Shown here: piece after piece, positions 16,326 through 25,284 of the stretch
Layout of the letters: each line of letters starts with the position of its first letter
Position numbering within the stretch: the first letter of the stretch is position 1
DNA from: Pseudomonas sp. ML2-2023-3
Lineage (GTDB): Bacteria; Pseudomonadota; Gammaproteobacteria; Pseudomonadales; Pseudomonadaceae
Direction: 5' to 3'
NCBI RefSeq assembly: GCF_037055275.1
Contig: NZ_CP146343.1
Coordinates: forward strand, 778,501-842,500
Length of the DNA: 64,000 nt
Notes under the pieces: generated by a model
What the model was told of the DNA's origin: nothing
Seen by the model: only the letters and a program-made list of their open reading frames with translations
Databases searched by the model: none
Position numbers and translations under genes: made by a program

Positions 16326-17573
16326 ATGGACGCTTTTAATTACCGGGACGGCGAGCTGTTCGCCGAAGGTGTTGCGCTGACGGCCATTGCCGAGCGTTTT
16401 GGCACGCCGACTTACGTTTACTCCCGGGCGCACATCGAAGCGCAATACAACGCTTACGCCGATGCTCTGGACGGCACGCCGCACCTGGTGTGTTTCGCCG
16501 TCAAGGCCAACTCCAACCTGGGTGTTCTCAATGTCCTGGCGCGTTTGGGTGCCGGTTTTGACATCGTTTCCCGTGGCGAGCTGGAACGTGTGCTGGCTGC
16601 AGGCGGTTCGGCCGACAAGATCGTGTTTTCGGGTGTAGGCAAGACCCGTGACGACATGCGTCGCGCCCTGGAAGTGGGCGTGCACTGCTTCAACGTCGAG
16701 TCCACCGACGAGCTTGAGCGCCTGCAGGTCGTGGCCGCCGAAATGGGTGTTCGTGCGCCGATTTCTCTGCGCGTGAACCCGGACGTTGATGCGGGCACGC
16801 ACCCGTACATCTCCACCGGCCTCAAGGAAAACAAGTTCGGTATTGCCATCGCTGACGCCGAGGATGTCTACATCCGCGCCGCGCAGTTGCCTAACCTGGA
16901 AGTGGTCGGCGTCGATTGCCATATCGGCTCGCAACTGACCACCCTCGAACCCTTTATCGATGCCCTGGACCGTTTGTTGGCCCTGATCGATCGCTTGGGC
17001 GATTGCGGCATTTACCTGCGTCACATCGACTTGGGTGGCGGCCTGGGCGTGCGCTATCGCGATGAAGAGCCGCCTCTGGCTGGCGATTACATCAAGGCCG
17101 TGCGCGAACGTATCGATGGGCGCGATCTGGCGCTGGTGTTCGAACCAGGCCGCTTTATCGTGGCCAACGCGGGCGTGCTGTTGACTCAGGTCGAGTACCT
17201 CAAGCACACCGAGCACAAAGACTTTGCCATCGTCGATGCGGCGATGAACGACCTGATTCGTCCGGCGTTGTACCAGGCCTGGATGGACGTGACCGCGGTT
17301 CGTCCGCGTGACACCGAGGCTCGCAACTACGACATCGTCGGCCCGATCTGCGAAACCGGCGACTTCCTGGCCAAGGACCGCCAACTGGCACTGGCTGAAG
17401 GCGATCTGCTGGCAGTGCATTCGGCCGGTGCTTATGGCTTTGTCATGAGTTCGAACTACAACACCCGTGGCCGCGCCGCCGAAGTTCTGGTGGATGGCGA
17501 TCAGGCGTTTGAAGTACGTCGTCGCGAGACCGTAGCCGAGTTGTTTGCTGGCGAAAGCCTGCTGGCGGAGTAA
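16326..17573 (+). CDS. lysA: Diaminopimelate decarboxylase
   Basis: PLP-dependent fold-III decarboxylase that makes L-lysine from meso-diaminopimelate, 415 residues. The PLP lysine is in FAVKANSN (Lys60), the glycine-rich phosphate loop is [10 protein letters not shown], and substrate residues lie in [11 protein letters not shown] and [14 protein letters not shown], where the Cys comes from the partner subunit. It is followed 4 nt later by dapF, the previous step of the pathway. Confidence 0.97.
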   Translation: MDAFNYRDGELFAEGVALTAIAERFGTPTYVYSRAHIEAQYNAYADALDGTPHLVCFAVKANSNLGVLNVLARLGAGFDIVSRGELERVLAAGGSADKIVFSGVGKTRDDMRRALEVGVHCFNVESTDELERLQVVAAEMGVRAPISLRVNPDVDAGTHPYISTGLKENKFGIAIADAEDVYIRAAQLPNLEVVGVDCHIGSQLTTLEPFIDALDRLLALIDRLGDCGIYLRHIDLGGGLGVRYRDEEPPLAGDYIKAVRERIDGRDLALVFEPGRFIVANAGVLLTQVEYLKHTEHKDFAIVDAAMNDLIRPALYQAWMDVTAVRPRDTEARNYDIVGPICETGDFLAKDRQLALAEGDLLAVHSAGAYGFVMSSNYNTRGRAAEVLVDGDQAFEVRRRETVAELFAGESLLAE

Positions 17574-17577
17574 ACCC

Positions 17578-18408
17578 ATGTTGCTGCGTTTTACCAAAAT
17601 GCACGGCCTGGGCAATGATTTCATGGTTCTCGACCTGGTCAGCCAGCACGCGCATATCCTGCCCAAGCACGCCAAGCAATGGGGTGATCGGCACACGGGC
17701 GTCGGTTTTGATCAACTGCTGCTGGTTGAGGCGCCGAGCAACCCGGAAGTTGATTTCCGTTACCGGATCTTCAACTCCGACGGTTCGGAAGTTGAGCAAT
17801 GCGGCAACGGGGCGCGCTGTTTTGCGCGTTTCGTGCTCGACAAGCGCTTGACCACCAAGCGTCAGTTCAAGGTCGAAACCAAAGGCGGCATCATCGAACT
17901 GAACGTGCGCAGTGATGGGCAAATCAGTGTCGATATGGGACCTCCGCGCCTGATTCCGGCCGAGATCCCGTTTGTTGCCGACGCTCAGGCGCTGAGCTAC
18001 GAACTGGATGTCGACGGCCAGACCGTTGAGCTGGCGGCCGTGTCGATGGGCAATCCCCATGCGGTGCTGCGTGTCGACGATATCAACGCTGCGCCGGTGC
18101 ATGAGCTGGGGCCAAAAATTGAACATCACCCGCGCTTTCCGGCGCGGGTCAATGTCGGCTTTCTTCACGTGATTGATCGCCAGCGCGGACAGCTACGGGT
18201 CTGGGAACGCGGCGCCGGGGAAACCCAGGCGTGCGGTACCGGGGCGTGTGCCGCTGCTGTGGCTGCGATCAGCCAGGGCTGGATGGACTCACCGCTGATC
18301 CTCGATTTGCCGGGTGGCCGTTTGTCTCTCGAATGGGCTGGTCCCGGCCATTCAGTGATCATGACCGGCCCGGCGATGCGAGTTTACGAAGGACAAGTCC
18401 GTTTATGA
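17578..18408 (+). CDS. dapF: Diaminopimelate epimerase
   Basis: Interconverts LL- and meso-diaminopimelate for lysine and peptidoglycan synthesis, 276 residues. The two catalytic Cys lie in [10 protein letters not shown] and [12 protein letters not shown]. The N-terminus [19 protein letters not shown] fixes the start at 17578; the open frame reaches back to 17545 inside lysA but is not family-like. It is the third gene of the lptM operon. Confidence 0.97.
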   Translation: MLLRFTKMHGLGNDFMVLDLVSQHAHILPKHAKQWGDRHTGVGFDQLLLVEAPSNPEVDFRYRIFNSDGSEVEQCGNGARCFARFVLDKRLTTKRQFKVETKGGIIELNVRSDGQISVDMGPPRLIPAEIPFVADAQALSYELDVDGQTVELAAVSMGNPHAVLRVDDINAAPVHELGPKIEHHPRFPARVNVGFLHVIDRQRGQLRVWERGAGETQACGTGACAAAVAAISQGWMDSPLILDLPGGRLSLEWAGPGHSVIMTGPAMRVYEGQVRL

Positions 18409-18421
18409 GCGAGCGCAACTG

Positions 18422-19138
18422 ATGACCGACAAAACGCAGCCTGCAGCACTCGAAGTACCTGTGGATAACTCGCAAGCAGCAATGGTTGCGGCGTATCTGC
18501 AGGAACATCCGGATTTTTTCGGCCAGCGCGAAGAGCTGCTGCTGTCGCTGCGTATTCCTCACCAGCGTGGCGATACGATTTCGCTGGTGGAGCGTCAACT
18601 GGAGTTGTTGCGTGGTCGTAACATCGAGATGCGTCATCGCTTGTCTCAGTTGATGGACGTGGCCCGCGACAACGACCGCCTCTTTGAAAAAACCCGTCGT
18701 CTTAACCTCGCCCTGATGGACGCCACCAGTCTCGATGAGCTGGTGATTGCCGTCGAAGACAGCTTGCGTCAGGACTTCCAGGTGCCTTTTGTCAGCCTGG
18801 TACTGTTCGGTGACAACCCGATGCCGGTCGGACGCTGGGTCAGCAGCGCCGATGCGCAACGTGCACTGGGTGGCTTGTTGACGGAAGGCAAGACGGTCAG
18901 CGGCAGCCTGCGTGAGCATGAGCTGGACTTCCTGTTTGGCGAAGATCAGCGCAAGCAGATCGGTTCGACGGCCGTAGTCGCGCTCAATCATCTGGGGTTG
19001 CACGGTGTACTGGCGATTGCCAGTCGCGATCCGCAGCACTACAAAAGCTCGGTGGGCACGCTGTTCCTCGGTTATATCGCCGAGGTGCTGGGCAGGGTTC
19101 TGCCGCGCTTTACCAACGCTTTGCGCTCGGTACGTTAG
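18422..19138 (+). CDS. DUF484 (GAF-like) protein
   Basis: A 238-residue cytoplasmic protein of the DUF484 family, always found next to xerC in gammaproteobacteria. It has an N-terminal helix block VAAYLQEHPDFFGQREELLLSL, then a coiled-coil (VERQLELLRGRNIEMRHRLSQLMD), then a GAF-like domain. The function is unknown. Its TAG stop abuts the ATG of xerC. Confidence 0.9.
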   Translation: MTDKTQPAALEVPVDNSQAAMVAAYLQEHPDFFGQREELLLSLRIPHQRGDTISLVERQLELLRGRNIEMRHRLSQLMDVARDNDRLFEKTRRLNLALMDATSLDELVIAVEDSLRQDFQVPFVSLVLFGDNPMPVGRWVSSADAQRALGGLLTEGKTVSGSLREHELDFLFGEDQRKQIGSTAVVALNHLGLHGVLAIASRDPQHYKSSVGTLFLGYIAEVLGRVLPRFTNALRSVR

Positions 19139-20035
19139 ATGGAACGGCAACTGGACGCTTACTGCATTCACCTGCGCAGTGAGCGCCAGGTGTCGCCCCA
19201 TACGCTTGAGGCCTACCGCCGCGACCTGAACAAGGTGCTGGCGTTTTGCGCCAAGGAGTCAATCGTCAGCTGGACGGCACTGGATATCCAGCGCATGCGC
19301 CAACTGGTTTCGCGTCTGCATCAGCAAGGTCAATCCTCGCGCAGCATTGCCCGTCTGTTGTCGGCGGTGCGCGGGCTTTATCACTATCTCAACCGAGAAG
19401 GCTTGTGCGACCACGACCCGGCAAACGGTCTGGCTCCACCCAAAGGCGAGCGCCGCCTGCCCAAGACCCTGGATACCGATCGTGCCCTGCAATTGCTGGA
19501 GGGGGGTGTCGAGGACGACTTTCTGGCGCTGCGGGACCAGGCCATTCTGGAGTTGTTCTATTCGTCGGGGCTGCGATTGTCGGAGTTGACCGGGCTTGAC
19601 CTGGATCAGCTGGATTTGGCCGATGGGCTGGTCGAGGTGCTCGGCAAGGGCAGCAAGACCCGAGTTTTGCCCGTCGGTCAAAAGGCCCGAGAGGCGCTAC
19701 AGGCCTGGTTGCCCTTGCGGGCACTGGCCAACCCCGGGGATGGCGCCGTGTTCGTCAGCCAGCGCGGTACACGCCTTGGGCCGCGGGCCATTCAAGTGCG
19801 GGTCAAGGCAGCCGGTGAGCGCGAGCTGGGGCAGAATCTGCACCCCCATATGCTGCGCCATTCATTTGCCAGCCACTTACTGGAGTCCTCCCAGGATTTG
19901 CGTGCCGTGCAAGAGTTGCTCGGGCATGCGGACATCAAAACCACGCAAATCTATACTCATCTGGATTTCCAGCATCTGGCATCGGTCTACGACAGCGCCC
20001 ATCCACGGGCCAAACGCAGTAAGGACAGTGAATGA
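19139..20035 (+). CDS. xerC: Site-specific tyrosine recombinase XerC
   Basis: Resolves chromosome dimers at dif together with XerD. It has 298 residues: an N-terminal SAM-like DNA-binding domain ([29 protein letters not shown]) and a C-terminal catalytic domain. The active-site set is visible: Arg in [12 protein letters not shown], Lys in [34 protein letters not shown] (nucleophile Tyr). It overlaps the next gene by 4 nt. It corresponds to sss/xerC of Pseudomonas. Confidence 0.97.
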   Translation: MERQLDAYCIHLRSERQVSPHTLEAYRRDLNKVLAFCAKESIVSWTALDIQRMRQLVSRLHQQGQSSRSIARLLSAVRGLYHYLNREGLCDHDPANGLAPPKGERRLPKTLDTDRALQLLEGGVEDDFLALRDQAILELFYSSGLRLSELTGLDLDQLDLADGLVEVLGKGSKTRVLPVGQKAREALQAWLPLRALANPGDGAVFVSQRGTRLGPRAIQVRVKAAGERELGQNLHPHMLRHSFASHLLESSQDLRAVQELLGHADIKTTQIYTHLDFQHLASVYDSAHPRAKRSKDSE

Positions 20036-20718
20036 CGATTGAGCTGATTACCTTCGACCTCGACGACACCCTGTGGGATACCGCCCCGGTGATTGTCAGC
20101 GCCGAAGCCGTTTTGCGTCAGTGGCTTGGCAATAACGCACCAAAACTGGGCGTCGTCGAGGTCGGGCATTTCCAGGCGATTCGCGAACGGGTGTTAAGTG
20201 AGGAGCCCCAGCTCAAGCACCGGATCAGCGCGCTGCGTCGGCGGATCCTGTTTCATGCGTTGAACGAAGCAGGTTACGTGAACGCAGCAGCCTTGGCTGA
20301 TGACGCCTTTGAAGTCTTTATTGAGGCGCGTCACGCATTGGACGTGTTCCCGCAGGCTGAGCCGACCCTGATTGCACTGGCCCGTGATTACAGCTTGGGT
20401 GTGGTCACCAATGGCAACGCCGATGTGCGGCGAATCGGTTTGGGGCACCACTTCAAATTTGTGTTGTGTGCTGAAGATATCGGCATCGCCAAGCCGGATG
20501 CGCGACTGTTCCACGAAGCGTTGTTGCGCGGTGGTGTGGTAGCGGGTGCAGCGGTACACGTGGGCGACCATCCGGGGGACGACATCGCCGGTGCCCAACG
20601 GGCAGGCCTGCGAGCGGTGTGGTTCAACCCTGGCGGCAAGCACTGGGACGGCGAGAAGGCCCCGGATGCGGAAATTGGCTGCTTGAGTGAGTTGCCGGCG
20701 GTGTTGAAGCACTTGTAA
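20032..20718 (+). CDS. yigB: HAD-superfamily hydrolase (YigB-like)
   Basis: A 228-residue HAD IA phosphatase. Motif I is FDLDDTLWD, motif II is VVTNGNA, motif III Lys is in [11 protein letters not shown], and motif IV is [17 protein letters not shown]. In E. coli YigB dephosphorylates FMN and 5-amino-6-ribitylamino-uracil phosphate. It is the last gene of the lptM-xerC operon and overlaps xerC by the ATGA junction. Confidence 0.9.
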   Translation: MTIELITFDLDDTLWDTAPVIVSAEAVLRQWLGNNAPKLGVVEVGHFQAIRERVLSEEPQLKHRISALRRRILFHALNEAGYVNAAALADDAFEVFIEARHALDVFPQAEPTLIALARDYSLGVVTNGNADVRRIGLGHHFKFVLCAEDIGIAKPDARLFHEALLRGGVVAGAAVHVGDHPGDDIAGAQRAGLRAVWFNPGGKHWDGEKAPDAEIGCLSELPAVLKHL

Positions 20719-20720
20719 TT

Positions 20721-20763
20721 GTGGGGGCGGGCTTACCTGCATCGCGAGCAAGCCCGCTCCCAC
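20721..20763. repeat. REP-like inverted pair, family B, copy 2
   Basis: GTGGGGGCGGGCTTACCTGC with the opposite arm GCAAGCCCGCTCCCAC. It lies between the converging yigB and sutA, just before a conventional terminator. Confidence 0.85.
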
Positions 20764-20795
20764 AGGGTCATGTCAGTCTTCTTTCCGTCACCCAC

Positions 20796-20825
20796 AAAAA
20801 AACCCGCAGCGACGGCGGGTTTTTT
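20796..20825 (-). terminator. Rho-independent terminator downstream of sutA
   Basis: AAAAAACCCGC / GCGGGTTTTTT stem with a GACG-containing loop and T runs on both strands. It can serve both sutA (minus) and the yigB operon (plus). Confidence 0.85.
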
Positions 20826-20846
20826 CTTCAAGCAAACAGCTGTCCC

Positions 20847-21173
20847 TTAGATAGGACGGCTGCCGTACTTGTTGTCAGGCTTCTTGGGTGGGTCAGCCAC
20901 CACGTTAGCCTCAACTTCCTGCACTTTGCCGCCTTTGGACAGAAACTCTTCCATGGCGCGAGCCAGAGCATCACGCTCTTTGTTCTTGGCTTCTACACTG
21001 GGCAGGTCGTCAACTGACACGGCAGCCTTGGATTTGCCTTTGGCCGCAGGGGCCGGCACATCGTCGCCACCATCGTCGTCTGCAACGTCCTCGGCGGCCG
21101 TTTCCAGGCCCTCTTCGGTATCGTCGTCTTCGCCTACTTCGAGGTCATCATTTTCCAGATCGTCGTCGCTCAT
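20847..21173 (-). CDS. sutA: Transcriptional regulator SutA
   Basis: A 108-residue, highly acidic, largely disordered protein. The N-terminal half is runs of Asp/Glu (MSDDDLENDDLEVGEDDD). The middle is helical (DDLPSVEAKNKERDALARAMEEFLSKGGKVQEVE), and the tail ends KPDNKYGSRPI. This matches SutA of P. aeruginosa, an RNA-polymerase-binding protein that supports slow-growth expression. The position near amtB-glnK agrees with PAO1. Confidence 0.9.
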   Translation of the reverse strand: MSDDDLENDDLEVGEDDDTEEGLETAAEDVADDDGGDDVPAPAAKGKSKAAVSVDDLPSVEAKNKERDALARAMEEFLSKGGKVQEVEANVVADPPKKPDNKYGSRPI

Positions 21174-21282
21174 GTTCTACCCCATGACATACGTAAAGCA
21201 GATTAGTTATAGACCAGTTGTGGCAACTGTCGACCACCGCTGGTGAAAAAGTAGCCTTGGGCAAACCGCGGCTTACACCTCT

Positions 21283-21469
21283 TTATCGTTGTAAGGTGAA
21301 GAGGGTTTGACGCACACCGCTATCATCACGGCGCGTGCCTGAATAAACACCTTGCCAGGCGCCCAGTGCCAGATACTCCGGCAGCACGGATCACGGGCCT
21401 TGAAAGCGTCGGGAGATCATCCTCGCCTTCGTCGTACTCGAGCATTGTTTCCTGCCCTTGGGCGCGCAT
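21283..21469 (-). pseudogene. Decayed remnant of a YjbQ-family gene
   Basis: The minus strand codes LEYDEGEDDLP, then after a one-base frame change DAFKARDP, then after a further break LPEYLALGAWQGVYSGTRRD...TLFTLQ and a stop at 21283-21285. These match in order the C-terminal half of the YjbQ (UPF0047, secondary thiamine-phosphate synthase) family: acidic EG-x-DD-MP, then LGTWQG, then a TLQ end. There is no open frame, and the N-terminal half is absent or unrecognisable. It lies between sutA and amtB. Confidence 0.6.
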
Positions 21470-21618
21470 TCTAGCGTGCTGAATAAAAAAGCAAAGCAGC
21501 TAATAGTCGAGTTGTGTCGCAAGTACGGGTGGCATTCACAAGCGTAGAACTTGGTGAACCCTTTAACCTGTAGGGCAAATCATTCCATTGCCGAGAATAT
21601 CGTCTTTTTATGAGCAAA

Positions 21619-21644
21619 AAAAAACCCGGCACGCCGGGTTTTTT
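21619..21644 (-). terminator. Rho-independent terminator of glnK-amtB
   Basis: AAAAAACCCGG / CCGGGTTTTTT stem with a four-base loop, 11 nt past the amtB stop on the minus strand. Confidence 0.9.
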
Positions 21645-21654
21645 ATAGGGATAT

Positions 21655-22992
21655 TTACAGGTTGTAGCCGCGCTCGTTGTGCTGAGCCAGGTCGAGGCCC
21701 ACAGCCTCTTCCTCTTCAGTCACTCGCAGACCCATCACGGCATCCAGCACTTTGAGAATGATGAACGTCACAATCGCGGTGTAGACCACGGTGAAGGCGA
21801 CGCCTTTGAACTGGATCCAGACTTGGGCCGGGATGTCGGTCACGGTGCCGAAGCCACCCAGTACAGGGGCGGCAAACACGCCAGTCAGGATGGCGCCGAC
21901 GATGCCGCCGATGCCGTGTACGCCGAACGCATCCAGTGAGTCGTCGTAGCCCAGTTTGCGCTTGAGGCTGGTGGCGCAGAAGAAGCAGATCACGCCAGAT
22001 GCCAGACCGATCACGACCGAGCCCATTGGGCCTACGGTGCCAGCGGCCGGGGTGATTGCCACCAGGCCTGCGACTACGCCCGAAGCAATACCCAGTGCGC
22101 TTGGCTTGCCGTGGGTAATCCACTCGGCAAACATCCAGCCCAGTGCCGCGGCAGCGGTAGCGATCTGAGTGACCAGCATCGCCATGCCGGCAGTGCCGTT
22201 GGCGGCCGCTGCGGAGCCGGCGTTAAAGCCGAACCAGCCGATCCACAGCATGGCAGCGCCCATCAGGGTGTAACCCAGGTTGTGCGGAGCCATTGGGGTG
22301 GACGGGTAGCCTTTACGCTTGCCAAGCACGATGCACGCGACAAGACCTGCGATACCGGCGTTGATATGCACCACTGTGCCGCCTGCGAAATCGAGGACGC
22401 CCCAGTCCCACATCAGGCCGCCGTTACCGCTCCATACCATGTGCGCGATTGGCGCATAGACCAGGGTGAACCACACGCCCATGAAAATCAGCATGGCCGA
22501 GAACTTCATGCGCTCGGCAAAGGCACCGACGATCAGCGCCGGGGTGATGATGGCGAAGGTCATCTGGAAGGTAATGAACACGGCTTCCGGGAACAGTGCG
22601 GTAGGTGAGGTCAGGCTTTCAGGCGTTACACCCGCCAGGAAGGCTTTGCCGAACCCGCCGATGAACGAATTGAAATTGGTGACGCCCTGCTCCATGCCCG
22701 TGGTGTCGAACGTGATGCTGTAGCCATAAATGACCCACAGAATGCTGATCAGACCGGTAATGGCGAAGCACTGCATCATTACGGAAAGAATGTTTTTGGA
22801 GCGCACCATGCCGCCGTAGAACAGCGCCAGGCCGGGAATGGTCATGAACAGCACTAAAGCGGTAGCAGTCAGCATCCAGGCGGTATCGCCCGAGTTGAGG
22901 ACTGGAGCAGCCACTTCGTCTGCCGCCATGGCCAGGCCAGGCATTACGACAGACAGCAGGGCTCCGAGCCCTGCGATTTTACGCAGAGTCAT
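21655..22992 (-). CDS. amtB: Ammonium transporter
   Basis: Trimeric ammonium channel of 445 residues from the ATG at 22992. A signal peptide ends GLAMA, then eleven membrane spans follow. Family motifs are ALFYGGMVRSKN, the Phe gate region, the signature DFAGGTVVHINAG, and the twin-His region HNLGYTLMGAAMLWIGWFGFN and GVHGIGGIVGAILTG. The open frame extends to 23109 through the glnK-amtB gap but is not family-like there. It is co-transcribed with glnK, which closes the channel when nitrogen is plentiful. Confidence 0.96.
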   Translation of the reverse strand: MTLRKIAGLGALLSVVMPGLAMAADEVAAPVLNSGDTAWMLTATALVLFMTIPGLALFYGGMVRSKNILSVMMQCFAITGLISILWVIYGYSITFDTTGMEQGVTNFNSFIGGFGKAFLAGVTPESLTSPTALFPEAVFITFQMTFAIITPALIVGAFAERMKFSAMLIFMGVWFTLVYAPIAHMVWSGNGGLMWDWGVLDFAGGTVVHINAGIAGLVACIVLGKRKGYPSTPMAPHNLGYTLMGAAMLWIGWFGFNAGSAAAANGTAGMAMLVTQIATAAAALGWMFAEWITHGKPSALGIASGVVAGLVAITPAAGTVGPMGSVVIGLASGVICFFCATSLKRKLGYDDSLDAFGVHGIGGIVGAILTGVFAAPVLGGFGTVTDIPAQVWIQFKGVAFTVVYTAIVTFIILKVLDAVMGLRVTEEEEAVGLDLAQHNERGYNL

Positions 22993-23026
22993 AGTGTTTT
23001 CTCCTGGGGCGTTGGGGTTTGGCGGC

Positions 23027-23781
<755 letters not shown>

Positions 23782-24042
23782 ATGCTCGCGCCCAAAGATT
23801 TTCTCGACGCCCTTGGTGGCCACGCCTCCCGTTTGTTCAGTGGCGAAACCGCGCTGCCGCGCAACGAAATCGAAAGCCAGTTCAAAGCCTTGCTGCAAAG
23901 TGGTTTCAGCAAGCTGGATCTGGTGAGCCGCGAAGAGTTCGACAGCCAAATGGTGGTTCTGGCCCGTACCCGTGCTCGTCTTGAATGCCTGGAGGCCAAA
24001 GTGGCCGAACTGGAAGCCAGGCTACTGCCGCCGACGCAATAA
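23782..24042 (+). CDS. ubiK: UbiK/BMFP-family accessory factor
   Basis: An 86-residue BMFP protein (MLAPKDFLDALGGHASRLFSG). An amphipathic N-terminal helix is followed by a C-terminal coiled-coil (RTRARLECLEAKVAELEARLLPP) that trimerises. In E. coli UbiK assists the aerobic ubiquinone biosynthesis complex. The ATG at 23782 gives the family N-terminus. In PAO1-like genomes it precedes comM; here a VOC gene and a toxin-antitoxin pair lie between them. Confidence 0.9.
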   Translation: MLAPKDFLDALGGHASRLFSGETALPRNEIESQFKALLQSGFSKLDLVSREEFDSQMVVLARTRARLECLEAKVAELEARLLPPTQ

Positions 24043-24087
24043 CGCTCGAAGGCGGTGCGTCGATCATTGAAACAAGGATGTTTTAGT

Positions 24088-24516
24088 ATGTTGGTGATGA
24101 ACCCGCTGGTACCCGAGATGATCGTCTCGGACCTCTCGCGCAGCCTGGGCTTTTACTGTGAAGTGCTCGGATTCAAGATCGAGTACCAGCGCCCGGAGCA
24201 TTTTTTTGCGTTTTTGTCGTTTCATGGCAGCCAGTTGATGCTGGAACAGGATGACCTTGAAGAGTCTTCCTGGCGTGTCGGGCCGCTGGAGCAGCCGTTT
24301 GGTCGCGGCATGAACCTGTCGATCAAATGCCCGGATGCCCAGGGGCTGATCCAGCGCCTTGAAGCCGCGGGTCACAGTTTGCGAAAACCCCTGGAAGAAC
24401 GCTGGTACCGCAGTAACGACGTGTTGTTCGGCGAGCACAATTTTTTGGTGCTCGACCCCGATGGCTACCTGTTGCGCTTTGCTGAAGATCTGGGCACCAA
24501 GGCGCTGGGGGCGTGA
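24088..24516 (+). CDS. VOC-family (glyoxalase/bleomycin resistance-like) protein
   Basis: A 142-residue single-chain VOC protein with two beta-alpha-beta-beta-beta modules: MIVSDLSRSLGFYCEVLGFKIEY and FLVLDPDGYLLRFAEDLG. Likely metal ligands are in the second module (the DPDGY..RF region and Glu). No substrate can be assigned; homologues are often labelled bleomycin resistance only by similarity. The start at 24088 matches the family; the longer frame from 24055 does not. Its stop comes one base before the end of higA. Confidence 0.88.
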   Translation: MLVMNPLVPEMIVSDLSRSLGFYCEVLGFKIEYQRPEHFFAFLSFHGSQLMLEQDDLEESSWRVGPLEQPFGRGMNLSIKCPDAQGLIQRLEAAGHSLRKPLEERWYRSNDVLFGEHNFLVLDPDGYLLRFAEDLGTKALGA

Positions 24517-24517
24517 A

Positions 24518-24823
24518 TCAGGCGCAGTGATGAATGGGTTCAACCTGCTCGCGAATCGCTGCACCACGTTCAATTTGTGCTTTGCGCAGATCGTAAGTGG
24601 TTTGCAGGTTCAGCCAGAACTCAGGCGTCGTTTCAAGGCAAATCGCCAGCCGCAAGGCCATATCGGCACTGACACCACGGCGCTGCAGCACGATATCGTT
24701 CACCGTCGGTGTGGACACCTTGAGCGCTCTGGCCAGCGCAGCGGCCGAGAGACTCAGTGGCTCCAGGTATTCCTCTTTGAGGATTTCGCCCGGATGAACC
24801 GGGCGCATGCCGTTCTTGATCAT
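24518..24823 (-). CDS. higA: HigA-type antitoxin
   Basis: XRE-type HTH antitoxin of 101 residues. MRPVHPGEILKEEYLEPLSLS is the classic HigA start, then the HTH AAALARALKVSTPTVNDIVLQRRGVSADMALRLA, then LNLQTTYDLRKAQ. It neutralises HigB and represses the operon. The ATG at 24823 has GAGG 7 nt upstream; a TTG at 24844 also opens the frame. It lies just after higB on the same strand, the typical toxin-first order. Confidence 0.93.
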   Translation of the reverse strand: MIKNGMRPVHPGEILKEEYLEPLSLSAAALARALKVSTPTVNDIVLQRRGVSADMALRLAICLETTPEFWLNLQTTYDLRKAQIERGAAIREQVEPIHHCA

Positions 24824-24830
24824 GATGACC

Positions 24831-25109
24831 TCAGTGATAATCAACGATTTCTACCGCTTCAGGGCCATTCGCGCCCCAAATGAAGCAGATTCGCCATTGT
24901 GCGTTGATGCGAATGCTGTGCTGGCCTTTGCGGTTGCCGCCCAACGCTTCGAGCCGATTGCCAGGAGGCGACACTAAATCGGCCAGCACGGATGCAGCAT
25001 CTAGCATCGTTAATTTGCGTTCTACCACATTGATAATGTCTGACCATGCACGGGTCTTGCCACTTCGGAACAGACGTTCAGTTCTGCAGCACTTGAAGTT
25101 TATTATCAT
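24831..25109 (-). CDS. higB: HigB-type mRNA interferase toxin
   Basis: A 92-residue RelE-superfamily toxin expected to cleave ribosome-bound mRNA. Family blocks are MIINFKCCRTERLFRSG, LDAASVLADLVSPPGNRLEALGGNRKGQHSIRINAQWRICF and the C-terminal VEIVDYH. Its ATG lies 1 nt from a near-perfect 26-bp palindrome, so operator and start region almost touch. It is the promoter-proximal gene of higBA. Confidence 0.93.
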   Translation of the reverse strand: MIINFKCCRTERLFRSGKTRAWSDIINVVERKLTMLDAASVLADLVSPPGNRLEALGGNRKGQHSIRINAQWRICFIWGANGPEAVEIVDYH

Positions 25110-25110
25110 A

Positions 25111-25136
25111 ATTAATGGATAACGTTATTCATTAAT
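25111..25136 (-). promoter_or_regulatory. Palindromic operator of higBA
   Basis: A 26-bp inverted repeat with 13-bp arms (ATTAATGGATAAC / GTTATTCATTAAT) and a single mismatch, directly upstream of the higB start. HigA antitoxins bind such palindromes to autoregulate; the binding here is inferred. Confidence 0.7.
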
Positions 25137-25284
25137 TCTAGAGGGTTGTGCGATTTATGCAACCGCACCTTGGCAGCTCGCCGGTCGTGTTTGCATGCAC
25201 ATTCACATCCCGTATCCATTACACCCCTGCCCTCGGCTCCTGATTCGCGCAGGATGAGTTTTTTGCGAACTCAAGGAATGAGTC

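Noticed and set aside
16146..17696. 516-residue minus-strand open frame opposite lysA and dapF
   Set aside because: Both plus-strand genes are complete and conserved; the antisense product shows no domain and no start context.
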